This document shows positions 19,900 through 30,353 of a stretch of 64,000 nucleotides of DNA, in pieces. Position 1 is the first letter of the stretch. The number at the start of each line of letters is the position of its first letter. The notes beneath the pieces are model-generated. The model made no database searches. It worked only from the letters and a program-made list of their open reading frames with translations, and was not told where the DNA came from. This DNA comes from CAVWXT01 sp963759115 (GTDB lineage Bacteria > Planctomycetota > Planctomycetia > Pirellulales > Thermoguttaceae), in the NCBI GenBank assembly GCA_963759115.1, contig CAVWXT010000003.1:62001-126000 (forward strand), written 5' to 3'. The position numbers were made by a program, and so were the translations under genes.

Positions 19900-21888
19900 T
19901 CAAGCCGCGGCGGCCATCGGCGGCATGGGGCACCCCAGCGCGGCGGCAACCGCCCGCAACAGCTCGCTCTCTTCCAACGTCACCTGGCCGTCGGCGGCGA
20001 TGCAGGCCGTCACGCCGTCGATCACTCGCCGCTTGACGCCGGGGCTCGACTGGGCCAGTTCGGCCAGCGCGGCGTCGAAGGCCTGGAACGTGCATTGCTG
20101 CTGCGGCACGATGGCGGCCGGCCCCAGCACCTTCTCCGCGCCAGCCTGAAACGCCCGGTCAATGTCTTCCGGGCGGTCCTGGCCAACGTACGCCAGCATG
20201 GAGAGGACGACGGCCGCCGGTTGGGCCACGGCGCTGATGGCCCGGTAGCGGATCGCCGGCGGCTTCTTCAAGCCGAAATGCACGTCGAGGTAGCCAAACA
20301 GCACCACGCGGAGGCAATACTCGAACAAGTCGACCTGGCCGTCGGCGGCCACCAGGGCCTCGACCACTTTGCGGAACTGCCCATACTGCTGCATCGAGGA
20401 GTTCTTGAGCGCGGGTACGGCCAGATCGGCCAGCGGCAGCCGGGCTTCGGGAGCAAGCGACTGGACCGCGGCGTCCAGACGCTGCACCTGCTGCAACAGC
20501 GGCGGTTCGATCTGGCCCTGAAGCGTCTGCATCTGCCGGCCTCGCACTGCCTCGTCGTCGCTCAGCAGCAGCGAGTAGATGACCGCCCGGGCGGCAAACG
20601 GCTCGCGGGCCGCTTCCAGCAACGGCTGGGGCATGCCGCCCATCATCCGGCCGGCGTGCTGAAGGTGTTCGATCTGCGGCTGGCCGATGCGCTCGGCCAC
20701 GTTGCCGGCGCCGAGCGCCATGACGGCCGGCATAGCGGCCGGCGTGACCCCGGGCAAGGCCGCCGCCCCGCCCAGCACGCGTCCCAGCTTCTCAAACGAG
20801 GCGGGCCGGCCGGTCACGGTCGACGCCGCCACGTCGGCAGCCGTATCCGTAAGCGACTGGACCTCGGGAAACTTGCCGTCAAACGCCGGTTCCAACGCCC
20901 GGATACGCTGTTCGAGCGGCGGGTGCGTGGCAAAGAGATTAAAGAAGCTGCCGGCAAAGGCGTCGCCGAAGAACATGTGGCTGACCTCTTGGGCGTGCGC
21001 GTCGCGAATCCGCGAGCCGGCCGACAGGCCGCCGATCTTCTTCAGCGCGCCGGCGATGCCTTCCGGATTGCGCGTGAACTGCACCGACGAGGCGTCGGCC
21101 AGGAACTCGCGCTGCCGCGAGATGGCGCTCTTGATGATGTTTCCCAGGAGCACGCCGAGATAGCCCAGCACGCACAGCGTGAGACCGATGATGAGAACGG
21201 CCACCGCGCCGCCGCCGTTCTTCTCGTCGCGCGACGAAACGAGATTGGCCGAGCGCATCACGTAGTAACCGATGATCGCCAGGACGAGGATGCCGTTGAC
21301 GATGCCGATCAGGCGGAGGTTCAGCCGCATGTCGCCGTTGAGGATGTGGCTGAACTCGTGGCCCATCACGCCCTGGAGCTCCTCGCGTTTGAGATACTTG
21401 AGGCAGCCGGCGGAGACGGCCACCACGGCGTCGCCCGGCTGATGGCCGGCGGCGAAGGCGTTGATGCCTGGCTCGCGGTCGAGCACGTACACAGGCGGAA
21501 CGGGAATGCCCGAGGCCAGGGCCATTTCTTCCACCACGTTCAAGAGCCGCCGTTCGGCCAGGTCCTGGGTCTGCGGATTGACCGCCCGGCCGCCCAACAT
21601 CAGGGCGACCGCCTCGCCCCCGGCGGCCAGTTCGGCAATCTTGTACAGGCTGCCGACGGTGATGACCAGCAGCGTGCCCAGCGCGACGCCCAGAAAGAGC
21701 GCCGGATTCCAGAGCGTCCTTGGGGCGGGAGGCCCCGCATGATGTTGCGCCTCGACGTTCGCCGCCCCGATCGCCGCCAGAATATAGATGACCAGGATGA
21801 TCACCACCACCGCCAGCGCAAACATGACCAACAGCCGCCGTGTCTGGCGGCGGGCATGATCCTGGCGGTCAAAAAAGTCGGTGGCCAT
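19900..21888 (-). CDS. M48 (HtpX-like) zinc metalloprotease with C-terminal extension
   Basis: 662 residues. Two N-terminal transmembrane helices (about 19-42 and 65-82); zinc motif HEFSH in LQGVMGHEFSHILNGDMRLN, with two further hydrophobic segments after it, and the third ligand Glu in SRQREFLADASS. It is probably an inner-membrane quality-control protease. The C-terminal half (after about residue 300) has a conserved THPPLEQRIRALEP then a long helical domain including a TerB-like acidic stretch (IAADGQVTLEESELLRAVAA). It lies downstream of lemA, a pairing common in bacteria, but separated here by two inserted genes. Confidence 0.9.
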   Translation of the reverse strand: MATDFFDRQDHARRQTRRLLVMFALAVVVIILVIYILAAIGAANVEAQHHAGPPAPRTLWNPALFLGVALGTLLVITVGSLYKIAELAAGGEAVALMLGGRAVNPQTQDLAERRLLNVVEEMALASGIPVPPVYVLDREPGINAFAAGHQPGDAVVAVSAGCLKYLKREELQGVMGHEFSHILNGDMRLNLRLIGIVNGILVLAIIGYYVMRSANLVSSRDEKNGGGAVAVLIIGLTLCVLGYLGVLLGNIIKSAISRQREFLADASSVQFTRNPEGIAGALKKIGGLSAGSRIRDAHAQEVSHMFFGDAFAGSFFNLFATHPPLEQRIRALEPAFDGKFPEVQSLTDTAADVAASTVTGRPASFEKLGRVLGGAAALPGVTPAAMPAVMALGAGNVAERIGQPQIEHLQHAGRMMGGMPQPLLEAAREPFAARAVIYSLLLSDDEAVRGRQMQTLQGQIEPPLLQQVQRLDAAVQSLAPEARLPLADLAVPALKNSSMQQYGQFRKVVEALVAADGQVDLFEYCLRVVLFGYLDVHFGLKKPPAIRYRAISAVAQPAAVVLSMLAYVGQDRPEDIDRAFQAGAEKVLGPAAIVPQQQCTFQAFDAALAELAQSSPGVKRRVIDGVTACIAADGQVTLEESELLRAVAAALGCPMPPMAAAA

Positions 21889-21924
21889 GTCGTCGTAGAG
21901 CGGATGATAAGTCGAGACCGATGC

Positions 21925-22476
21925 CTAGACGACAACCGACCAGTACAATTCGCGGTTCGGATCGGCTGCCTGCAATCTTGCGAGAACACTGTCAGCCGTT
22001 GCGCGGGTGGGGAACCGAAGTTCGACCGTGCCGCCAAGCGAAATAATGCCTCCGTTTGTGACCTTCACGTTACGGATCTTAGCCATGAGCTCCTGGACTT
22101 TGTTTTCGTCTCTATCACAGAGCAAGAATGTCATTTTGTGTTCGCGTTCAAGGGTCGATTGAATCGCGTAGGGCAAAAGCTGCTGCTGCATCGCCTCGAC
22201 GTACGTCACGCCGGTGACCTGCGCGATTTGACTCCGTCGGTCTTCTTCGTATGCGTCGAGAACTAGATGAGACCGTTCGTCCGGCGGCCACTCGGCCCAT
22301 TCTTCCCATACCACAAGCACGTCGAAACACTCCGTTCCCAACGGAATTTCAAAGATGACCGGACCGTGCTCAGTGCTTTGCGTGAATTCATCCCGTAGCT
22401 TTGTCAGAAGCGACGCTCGCACTTCGGGAGGAGGCAAGGTGGACGTCGTTGCCTCAGTAACTCGAATGACTGGCAT
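21925..22476 (-). CDS. hypothetical protein paired with a HEPN-like gene
   Basis: 183 residues, soluble. LVVWEEWAEWPPDERSHLVL and MTFLLCDRDENKVQELMAKI are the most distinctive blocks. It starts 14 bp after the HEPN-like gene stops, so they form a two-gene unit. No named family; the acidic Trp-rich segment and position beside HEPN suggest a partner or neutraliser (weak inference). Confidence 0.55.
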   Translation of the reverse strand: MPVIRVTEATTSTLPPPEVRASLLTKLRDEFTQSTEHGPVIFEIPLGTECFDVLVVWEEWAEWPPDERSHLVLDAYEEDRRSQIAQVTGVTYVEAMQQQLLPYAIQSTLEREHKMTFLLCDRDENKVQELMAKIRNVKVTNGGIISLGGTVELRFPTRATADSVLARLQAADPNRELYWSVVV

Positions 22477-22489
22477 GTTCGCATCTCCT

Positions 22490-23002
22490 CTAAAGGCGCC
22501 CGCGCTGCGTGATAAACCAGCGAACGCATTGTCGCACTTCGTTGACTTGGTCCGTTGAGACGTTGGTCATCTTGTACCGCAATTCGGGGCGCCAGTGCCT
22601 GTAGACCAGTTCGGCTTTCCCCACGGCCTCACGCAATCGGTTTCGTTCCGGCTCCGTGGGATCCGCGCGCCGCGATTCTAAGAGCCTCGCCCATCCCACC
22701 AAGGGATGTGGATCGGTCGTCATCAGTGGCCTGCCGTCCGGATGCCGCGCCTTTTGCGCCTCCTTCATGTGTTCTTCCCTTACCGCTCTCCCGATGATAT
22801 CGGTCGAGCGAAATCCGGCATTCCGGAAATAGGCGGCTGTCAGACACATCTCGACACTGTACCCATACAAGTATACAGCGGCCAGCAAGAGATTCTGCTG
22901 CCGCAAGCACTCGCCCTCCCCGTAGCGTCTTTCTGCGGCTTGCTCCAATCGCAAGATCGTATCTGGCGCAAGGTGAGCAGCCAGGCTTGGAACATGAGGC
23001 AT
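22490..23002 (-). CDS. HEPN-like helical protein
   Basis: 170 residues, all-helical. LLAAVYLYGYSVEMCLTAAY is the usual HEPN first-helix pattern. RAVREEH gives an Rx5H arrangement near the HEPN RNase motif (Rx4-6H), but its placement is not verified. HEPN proteins are often ribonucleases of toxin or defence systems, or else nucleotidyltransferase partners. Sits between lemA and the M48 gene. Confidence 0.6.
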   Translation of the reverse strand: MPHVPSLAAHLAPDTILRLEQAAERRYGEGECLRQQNLLLAAVYLYGYSVEMCLTAAYFRNAGFRSTDIIGRAVREEHMKEAQKARHPDGRPLMTTDPHPLVGWARLLESRRADPTEPERNRLREAVGKAELVYRHWRPELRYKMTNVSTDQVNEVRQCVRWFITQRGRL

Positions 23003-23017
23003 AGTGAATTGCCCTCG

Positions 23018-23632
23018 TCAACTGAACGACACCTTGGGCGCTTCCCGCTGCTCTACCTGCTCGATCTCAAACAGGTGCGCCTCTTGGAAGTTGAACATCC
23101 CGGCGATGACCGACGTGGGAAACACCTCGCGCTGCGTGTTGTACGACATCACCGAGTCGTTGTAGGCCTGCCGGGCGAAGGCCACCTTGTTCTCCGTGGC
23201 CGACAACTCCTCTTGCAGCGCCAGCATGTTCTGGTTGGCCTTCAGGTCGGGATAGGCCTCGGCCACGGCGAACAACCGGCCCAGGGCACCGGTCAACTGG
23301 CCTTCGGCGCCGCCGAGGGCCGACATCGCCTGCTGCTCGCCGGGGTTGCTGGCCGCCTGCTGGTTCGCCGAATAGGCCGCGTTGCGGGCCTTGATCACCG
23401 CTTCGAGCGTTTCCCGCTCGTGCTTGATGTAGCCCTTGGCCACCTCCACCAGGTTGGGGATCAGGTCGTATCGCCGCTTGAGTTGCACGTCGATCTGCGA
23501 AAAGGCGTTCTTGTAGCGGTTTCGCAGGGTAACCAGCCGGTTGTACATGCCGATGACGACAACGGCCAACAGGAGCACAACCAGCACGAGCCCGCCGACA
23601 ATGATCAGTAGCGTGGTAATCGCAGCAGCCAT
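23018..23632 (-). CDS. lemA: LemA family protein
   Basis: Start at 23632 (MAAAITTLLIIVGGLVLVVL) gives one N-terminal transmembrane helix followed by the LemA coiled helical domain: YNRLVTLRNRYKNAFSQIDV, LKRRYDLIPNLVEVAKGYIK, and YNTQREVFPTSVIAGMFNF. Length 204 residues is normal. LemA accompanies M48 proteases in many bacteria. Confidence 0.93.
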   Translation of the reverse strand: MAAAITTLLIIVGGLVLVVLLLAVVVIGMYNRLVTLRNRYKNAFSQIDVQLKRRYDLIPNLVEVAKGYIKHERETLEAVIKARNAAYSANQQAASNPGEQQAMSALGGAEGQLTGALGRLFAVAEAYPDLKANQNMLALQEELSATENKVAFARQAYNDSVMSYNTQREVFPTSVIAGMFNFQEAHLFEIEQVEQREAPKVSFS

Positions 23633-23982
23633 GGGAACAGCGCCTTTCGTGTGTGTTGGAATGCCACCGCCGGAAAAGGATCGCCGGCCGACCCGCGATG
23701 CCCCCGCCGGATGGGCCGACATGCTGATATTGTAGCAAATTATCGCAGGGCTGTGCAGCCGGGGATGCGATGCTCACGCCACACCACCATTCAGGTGGGT
23801 TTTCTCGGTCATTTAGGGTTCCGGGACCGCATCAAGGCGCTCGGTCCACTTGATTGCCAGATAACCCTGGACGCCACTGCGATTGACGGGCGGGACAGGG
23901 AATGACAATAGCCGTGACGCCGCATGCCGCCGGCTCGACCAGGGCAAGCGCGGTTTAGAGTCGGTCCGCTCTTCCCGCATTT
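23633..23982. other. intergenic, nothing recognised
   Basis: About 350 bp upstream of lemA up to the inverted repeat of the insertion sequence. No gene, RNA or repeat of the listed families was seen; a lemA promoter presumably lies near 23640-23760. Confidence 0.45.
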
Positions 23983-26128
23983 TTGGAGTGCGGCGATTCA
24001 TCAGCCTTTTTCTAGGGCTTATTAATTTGTCGGCGGGGGCAGGCTACCGGAAGCGGAAGTCGAGTTCGAATCCATAGAGCCAGGGGATGCCTGGCGCGAC
24101 GCCTTCGGCCCTGAGCTTGGCCGGCAAGTCTTCGTACTCGGCCCGCAGGCGTTCCGCGTTAGGAGCATTGTAGTAGGTAACGAGGATGGTATTGTCCTTC
24201 ACGCGGATGTCGCCGTCCAGTCCGCGGAAGATATCGGACGCCAAGTGTCTGGCATCCCAGTGTGCGAAGGGCTCTCCAAGTCGCTTGCGGAACTGATGGA
24301 TCACGGTCTGCGCCACCAAGGCCGTCGTCATTTGGCCGTAACGGATGTTGGTGTTCATCGTGCCCGCCCGTCTCCAACCTAACGACTGGTCGAAGTTGAA
24401 GAACTCCTCGATGTGCCAGCGATGGGGATAATCGCGGGTGAGGGCGTCGAGCGGATCGCGGTTGGTGGTGGAGAAGAAGCCGTTGAACTGCCAATCCTCG
24501 GGGCTCTCCCTGGCGTTGCACGAGTTCGTAGTACGGGCCGCCGCGGCTATGGTGGGGCGTGTAGCGCAGGACTGCCGTGGCGTAGCCCGCCCAATGGGGC
24601 TTAAATACCGCGGCCGGAATCTGCCGCCAGCGCTTCCGGTCGCTCTGCCGGTTGGGGATGGGCGTGATGAGGTCGAAGGAGGTCTCCGTATGGACGTAGT
24701 CTACCAGTTCCACGGCGAAGTGCTCCGTGTCGGCGGCCACCAACGTGTGCTCCGGCAGCGGCGCGAGGATTTCCCCGGCCATGCGCAGCAACTCAGGCGT
24801 CGCCTGGCTCACGGTCCGGGCGGAATTGGCCACCGTGAAACACAGCGGCTGCGCGCTGTCGCCATCCAGGCAGAAGAAGGTCTGCGCCGTCTTGATGGGC
24901 CGGGAGCCGCTCTCCTTCTGCGCACTGCGCATGTGCCGCTGGCTGTAGCTCGGCGCCGGTGCGGGTCGATCAGCAGCAGTTTTCCTTGGTAATGCCCGGA
25001 GGCACGGCGGAGTTTCCCCAAGGCCACCTGCAGTTCCTGGGTGTGGGCCACGCTCGCGCCGCCCAGCACCTCATGCACCGTAGTGTCCTCCGCCAGGAAG
25101 GGCAGTCCGTTGAGGGTCTCGAAGCCGCGGAGCGTCAAGCAACGCCCCGCGCGGAGCCCGTTGCTGCACAGCGCCGCTTCATGCACCAGTTGCAGCGCCA
25201 GGCGCGGTTCGATCCGCTCGGCGGGCTGTTGCGTCCAGGCGCGGAGCAGGTCCCACGTCCCCAGCCGCAGGTGTTCTGCGACCAACAGCCAGAGGCCCGC
25301 CATGTTGTCGCTGATCTTATCGGCCAGCCGCTGGCGGACGCCGCGTTCAATGCTCCTCGGATCGCCTTCGACGTGCTGGACCAGTTTGTGAGTGAGCCGC
25401 GCCTCGACGGGTTCGCTTTCCGGCCTGGGGCGGAACCTGTGGAGTTTTTTTTGCAGGCCGTACTCGGCCAGCACCCTTTCCACGCTGCGGATGCTGATCG
25501 TCCAACCGCTCTGCACGAGCTTTTGGGCGATCACCTGCGGCGAAGCCTCGGGATCCAGGAAGCGGTGCCGCACCACTTGGCGGACAACTTCCGCCGTGCG
25601 GCGGTAATGGGTTTTCGGGCCGCGCTTCTGATTGTCCAGCGCCGCGCGCCCTGTTTGGCGAAGGCGGTGCGGAGTTGGAAGTAGCGCTGGCGGCTATAGC
25701 CGAACTTGCGGGCGGCCTGGAGTGGCCCCAGGCCGTCGCATTCCCCTTCCGTGAGCATCAGCAGTTTTGGGGTGATATGGTCGTCGTCGGGGACCTTCAA
25801 TTGACCGGCGAGGCCGACCAGGACGTGTTTCTTCCGATCGAACTGTGCCATGTCTGCCTCCTCCATAAACGCAGTGGGCTTGCCCGGCCGCGCGGCCGGT
25901 TCTTCTGCCAAGATGATAACAGGAAGGGGCACAAAAGGCTAATTAAATATGGCGGATTATGCCTCATTACCTAACCATTTGCTGCGTATAGACTTACATT
26001 ATCCGCCATTTTAATTAGTCTATCAAGTGCCCGGCGTGGCCAGTATCGCGACAAGAACCGGACGGCTTGCTATGATAGGGGCCAATCAATAAGCCCTAGA
26101 AAAAGGCTGATGAATCGCCGCACTCCAA
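23983..26128. mobile_element. insertion-sequence-like unit with long matching arms
   Basis: Arms 23983-24027 and 26084-26128 are inverted copies of about 45 bp with one or two differences (TTGGAGTGCGGCGATTCATC ... CTAGGGCTTATT). A decayed transposase fills the interior. No target duplication was found, so the arms could instead be a pre-existing palindrome pair into which the IS went. A further palindrome (GGCGGATTATG...CATTATCCGCC) lies at about 25936-26020. Confidence 0.6.
24044..25851 (-). pseudogene. DDE transposase, several frameshifts
   Basis: Reads in about four segments. MAQFDRKKHVLVGLAGQLKV with RKFGYSRQRYFQLRTAF (HTH) starts at 25851; then RHRFLDPEASPQVIAQKLV and LLLIDPHR; then TLVAADTEHFAVELVDYVHT with a likely catalytic Asp; then RYGQMTTALVAQTVIHQFRK to 24044. 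About 600 residues when joined. The overall pattern is IS4-like DDE; I cannot fix the IS family. Breaks at about 25650, 24940 and 24500. Confidence 0.7.
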
Positions 26129-26218
26129 AGGCGGACGGTCTCTGAACGGGAGTGACACAAGCAGACAGGAAAAGAGAGGGCGTTCGACCACGTCCGGCAG
26201 CACGAAACCGAGCCGTAG

Positions 26219-26295
26219 GTCCCGCCTGCCGGGCGGGACTTTGCGCGCCTTCGAGTCCCAACGCCATACGGCACGGTCCCGCCCGGCAGGCGGGA
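26219..26295. repeat. REPIN-like pair (GTCCCGCCTGCC arms)
   Basis: GTCCCGCCTGCCGGGCGGGA and its inverted partner GTCCCGCCCGGCAGGCGGGA about 37 bp apart, just beyond the 3' end of the TPR protein gene. Confidence 0.75.
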
Positions 26296-26323
26296 CCCAC
26301 ACCGCTAGAAACCTCAAGTCCCG

Positions 26324-27841
26324 CTACTTGCCAAACGTCAGCCCCGGATCGTTGGGGTTGTCGCCCGGCAGCTTGAAGTTGAAGCGGTTGTCGGCCAACG
26401 AGCGTCACCTGCCCGACCATCACGGGGTTGTTGCCCTGCTTGAGGATCAACAGGTTGTCGGCCACGGTGTAGGCGCCGCTGAACTCCTGCGGCTTGCCCT
26501 TCTGGGCGAACTTCCAGGTGTACTGGCCGTCCTTCGCCAGGTTCAGTGCGATGGCGGCCCCGTCGGCGCGGCTGGCCTTCCAGTCGCCCACCAGCGAGGA
26601 GGCGTCGACCGGCTTGGCCGGGGCACTCGGCGCGGGCTGTTCGGGCGGGGTGGTCGTCGTCAGCGCGCCGAGCAACTGGGCCGAAAGGTGGTCGTTCGGA
26701 TTCAGTTCCACCGCCGCCTTGAGCTGCGTTGCGGCCGCATCGGTGTGCCCGCAAGTCAGGTAATGATACGCCAGCAGGAACCGCACCTCAGCCGCGTTGG
26801 GGTTGGCGTTGACGTAATGCTCCAGGCCGCGGAGTTGCTCGGTGTAGACGTCGATGTCGGGATAAAAACCGCTCAGCGTCGTCCAGTCCCAACCGGGACC
26901 GACCGACAGCACGGCGTAGACCGGTCCTGCCGCTTCCTGATAGCGTTGCAGTGCGAACAGCGCCAGCCCGCGGAACTCGTGCAGCACGGCGTCGTTGGGC
27001 AGCCTGGCGATGGCCTTTTCGCACCTGCGCCAGCGCGCCGGCGTAGTCGCCTTGCTCAAAGGTGTCGCGAGCCGCATCGAGCAGGGCCATCGCCTGATCG
27101 GCGGGCGTCGGCTGGTCGGCCGCGGGCGAATCGGCCGCCACCTGCGTTGCCGGCGGCGCGCTGGCGACGAACGGCTGCGAGTAGTCGATCGTCGTGTTGT
27201 CGACCACCACGGGGGCCGTGCAGTAGGGGTTGCTGTAGGGCCAATAGCCCCACGACCACGGCGTGACCAAGTCGCCCAGGACCGCGCCGCTGACGAAACC
27301 GGCGGCCCACCAGGCGGCCGGACCGTAGTACCAAGGATGATTCCAATTGCCGTGCCAGTTGCCGTGGTACCAATTCGGGTTGTAATGGGGCCCTGGGCCG
27401 GGATGCGGACCTGGTCCCGGACCCGGACGCGGGCCTGGACCCGGGCCTGGACGCGGGCCCGGAGTTGGACGCGGGCCGGGGCCGACGTTGGGCGTGAAGT
27501 TGGGCCGGACGGTCGCGTTGGGGCGCTCGATCATGCCGAGCCGCGAATTGTAGCTCGCCCCGTTGCCGGCGTTGATGTTGCTACGCGACGGTTCGACGTT
27601 GGGGCGCGGCGTGTTGAACGAGGGCGTGTGGCTGGCGGCGCCGAAGTTCGCGCCGCCGCCGAACGACGGATGCGCCGCCGCGATATCCGCCACCACCGCC
27701 GCCAAACGATGCGCCGCCGCCGAAGGAGCCGCTGCCGTGGAAGCCGCCGCCGCCCCCGCCACCGCGGCCGGCCAGCGACGGACTCGTGGCCAGCAGAAGA
27801 CCGAGCGTTGCAGCACAGAACAATTTCCAACTTGTATTCAT
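26324..27841 (-). CDS. secreted Gly/Pro-rich protein with TPR region, three frameshifts
   Basis: Signal peptide MNTSWKLFCAATLGLLLATS, then a Gly-rich stretch (GRGGGGGGGFHGSGSFGGG). After a frame change near 27700 come an Asn/Pro-rich segment, a GPGPRPGP low-complexity repeat (about 27380-27480) and an aromatic block (YHGNWHGNWNHPWYYGPAAW). After a second change near 27040 come TPR-like helices (VRFLLAYHYLTCGHTDAAAT), then a lipocalin-like domain (LVGDWKASRADG). A third change near 26395 leads to GLTFGK and the stop at 26324. A planctomycete-type envelope protein; function unknown. Confidence 0.75.
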
Positions 27842-27881
27842 CTGAAATCTCCTGGAAAATCGCGGCTTGCGCGGTTGCTGG

Positions 27882-28849
27882 TTATTGGGGTTGGGGCGGC
27901 TTTCGCACGATGGGCAGTTCTTCGATGTTGGGCTGCGTCTCGCCGCCGACCACGCGATCGCGAGATTGCCAGGTCATCCGGTCCTTCGCCACGCGGGTCG
28001 TGATGTTGGTGGCCGACGCGGGCTTGCCGTCCCGCGTCACCCCGGTCATCTTGACGATCCACTGGTTGCCGCTGCGGGTCCAGACGCCTTCGGCGTAACC
28101 GCCTTCAGTATCGAACGCCCAGGAATGCAGGGTCTTGGCGAGCGGATCCCAACCGATCCGCTGCGTACCGGTCATGGCGGGCCGGCCGCCGATTTGGACC
28201 TTGAACTCGCTCAGGATGACGCGGTGGTCATCGGCCCAACGATAGGACGTGATTACCAGGGCGTCGGGGCTTTCGTCCACCCAATCGCCGATCAACCAGG
28301 CAAGCTGTTCGAGTTCCTCGGCGGCCGAGCCCTCCTCGTCGGGCAAGTCGCGGGCGCTGGCCATCCGCCACGCCCCGTCCTGTTTCACGTGGACGACGGT
28401 GTAGCGGTTGTGCTCCGCCGCTTCGCCGAGCTGATGCGTTACGGTCGTCCGCCCGTCTTCGATCGCCACGGACGAGCCGACGAACCGAACTGACTGGACG
28501 GAAACCTCGATTTGCGACTTGGGATGCGTCTGGAGGATTGTGGCGAACACGCGCTCGATGGCCGCCTGGCCCTGGATGTTCTCCCCCTCTTCGTTGACGA
28601 TCTCGCCGTCGGCAGCAAAGAGCGCCGCCAGCGTCTTGGCGTCACCCGCGTTGTATGCCTTGGCGAAGGCCTCCGCCGCCAACCGAATCGCCTTTTCGTC
28701 CACGTCGCGGGATTGCGCGGGGGCGTTGCCTTCGCCGCGGCAGCGAGTTCCATCGCCGGCCACCCCGGCTTCGGGGCCGGCTGGGCCATTGCCGTCGCCG
28801 CGGTCAACGCCGCGACGAGCACGCCAAGTGTCAGATCCGTCGTACGCAT
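27882..28849 (-). CDS. secreted SnoaL/NTF2-like protein, one frameshift
   Basis: Start 28849 (AAAGG upstream) gives a signal peptide (MRTTDLTLGVLVAALTAATA). After a one-base shift near 28728 the frame continues with AAEAFAKAYNAGDAKTLAAL and FAADGEIVNEEGENIQGQ, the SnoaL-like NTF2 fold. A second domain (LAWLIGDWVDESPDALVITS...) resembles DUF1579-type lipocalin folds. Substrate unknown. Probably one transcript with the TPR protein 40 bp downstream. Confidence 0.8.
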
Positions 28850-28891
28850 GTCGAAAACCTTTCGTGTTGGAATGACTTGTTGCTTCACCTC

Positions 28892-28968
28892 TAGGACGAA
28901 TTTCCCAATCCGTCCAGTTCTCGCGTTGGTGATTTACCCGCAGGACGGATTGGGAAATCCGTCCTGCG
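28892..28968. repeat. REPIN-like pair (TAGGACGRRTT arms)
   Basis: TAGGACGAATTTCCCAATCC and AGGACGGATTGGGAAATCCG in inverted orientation between two minus-strand genes. Similar layout to 51204-51261. Confidence 0.75.
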
Positions 28969-28975
28969 GAATTGC

Positions 28976-30076
28976 CTACTTCGCCTTGTTCGACACGTCC
29001 TCGAAGACTTCGCCTTCCCGCATCGGGATGGTCATGACGTCCTTCGCACTGCGATCGAGTTTCATCAGATCCACCATCCGGATGCGCCGGCTCTGGAACG
29101 TGTGGAAGTAGTAGCGGAGGTGCTTCATGTCGGCCGCCGTTGTCCAGTTCGTGAACTCAGATATTGGCTTGCCGTTCTCGTGCGCCCGAACGGCCCCGTG
29201 GGGAATATCGAACTGATTCAAGAGGTGGAAAGCCGCCTCGACGCACTCTTCGGCCGTGGCGGAGGGTGGCGACGCCTGTTGGAACGTCAAGGCCCGGATG
29301 AATCGGGAGGGCGGCGTAAAGTCGCCCGGCAGGCCCAACAGGCCGGTGCCGTGGCCGAATCCGGACAACTTGACATCGGCAAGGTCGACCGCCGCGGCGT
29401 CTTCGGGATCGAGATGGACGTAGTTGCGGAGGTTCGTCAGGTGCCAGTCAAAGGGGGGCGAGTTGGTCACGACGCCCAGCGGGTTCTCGTGGACCCGGAG
29501 CCGGCCATCGACGTATTCGAGCACGACGCAGCGGCCGTCGGCATCGTGGACGAAATAGTGGTAGGCGTGCATGGCGCGCTCCCGCGCCGTCGCGCCGGCC
29601 TGAACGACGCGTACGGACCGCAACGCCGCCACGGCCTCGGAAACATTGCCGCAAGTGCTCAGCAGATAGGTTCCGACCTCCGCGCAGTTGATCGTGCGGC
29701 CGAGGTCCGCGGGATCAGGCTCCTGATACTTGGCGAAACCGGCAAAGACGAAGTGGCCCAACGCCAGCCCTCTCTCGTTCATGCCGTCGCAGATGTAGGG
29801 CAGTCCGAAGACGTTGGGTCCGACGAACAGGTGTTTTGCCGTCCAGCGAAGTCCCGGCGTGTTCTCGCTCTTCGTGCCGACATACGGCAGTCCCCGCGGC
29901 ACGATGATCAGGTTCGACTGAAAATCGAGGGCGCTTTCCATCGTGCGGGCGTAGATCACCGTTCCGTCCGATGCGGTCAAGCGAATCCCGGTGCAAGCAG
30001 ACGTGGGAGCCGTCCACGTGCTTATGCCGACCAGTGCCAGCAAGACTGTGACCGGGCCGCTGATGGAAGTTTTCAT
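28976..30076 (-). CDS. choloylglycine-hydrolase family (Ntn) amidase, secreted
   Basis: 366 residues. The signal peptide ends ...TSA, exposing the catalytic N-terminal Cys in ACTGIRLTASDG. Further Ntn-family residues are Arg in VIYARTMES, Asp in ICDGMNERGL and Asn in GVVTNSPPFDW. The family hydrolyses linear amides (penicillin V, bile salts, acyl-homoserine lactones); the substrate here is unknown. In one frame and full length. Ends FEDVSNKAK close to the repeat at 28892-28968. Confidence 0.9.
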   Translation of the reverse strand: MKTSISGPVTVLLALVGISTWTAPTSACTGIRLTASDGTVIYARTMESALDFQSNLIIVPRGLPYVGTKSENTPGLRWTAKHLFVGPNVFGLPYICDGMNERGLALGHFVFAGFAKYQEPDPADLGRTINCAEVGTYLLSTCGNVSEAVAALRSVRVVQAGATARERAMHAYHYFVHDADGRCVVLEYVDGRLRVHENPLGVVTNSPPFDWHLTNLRNYVHLDPEDAAAVDLADVKLSGFGHGTGLLGLPGDFTPPSRFIRALTFQQASPPSATAEECVEAAFHLLNQFDIPHGAVRAHENGKPISEFTNWTTAADMKHLRYYFHTFQSRRIRMVDLMKLDRSAKDVMTIPMREGEVFEDVSNKAK

Positions 30077-30353
30077 CGGTTTCGTCTCCGAGTGTCCCCG
30101 CCAAATGAACGTACTGAAATGTAGGTTACGAGAAGGCGCGCGAGCGGGAGATGCCGCAGACTGCGTCCCCGCCGGGAGGGGGTGCAGACGGGCGAAAATT
30201 TCGCCTTCCGAGTCGTTTTGGCGGGTACCCGGCGGCGGATAGCATGGCTGCCGTAGACGGAGCGTACGCTTCTTCTTCAGATCTCGGCCACGGCCGACCG
30301 CGGTCCGCGGGCCGCCCAGCCGCCAGCGCTTGTTGACACATAGCTCGGAGGCT

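Noticed and set aside
19402..22266. 954-residue plus-strand frame
   Set aside because: Runs across GNAT, panD, M48 and another gene on the minus strand; composition is that of antisense to membrane proteins.
27380..27480. GPGPRPGP low-complexity stretch as a sequencing artefact
   Set aside because: It reads in frame with the flanking protein and similar Pro/Gly tracts are usual in secreted planctomycete proteins.
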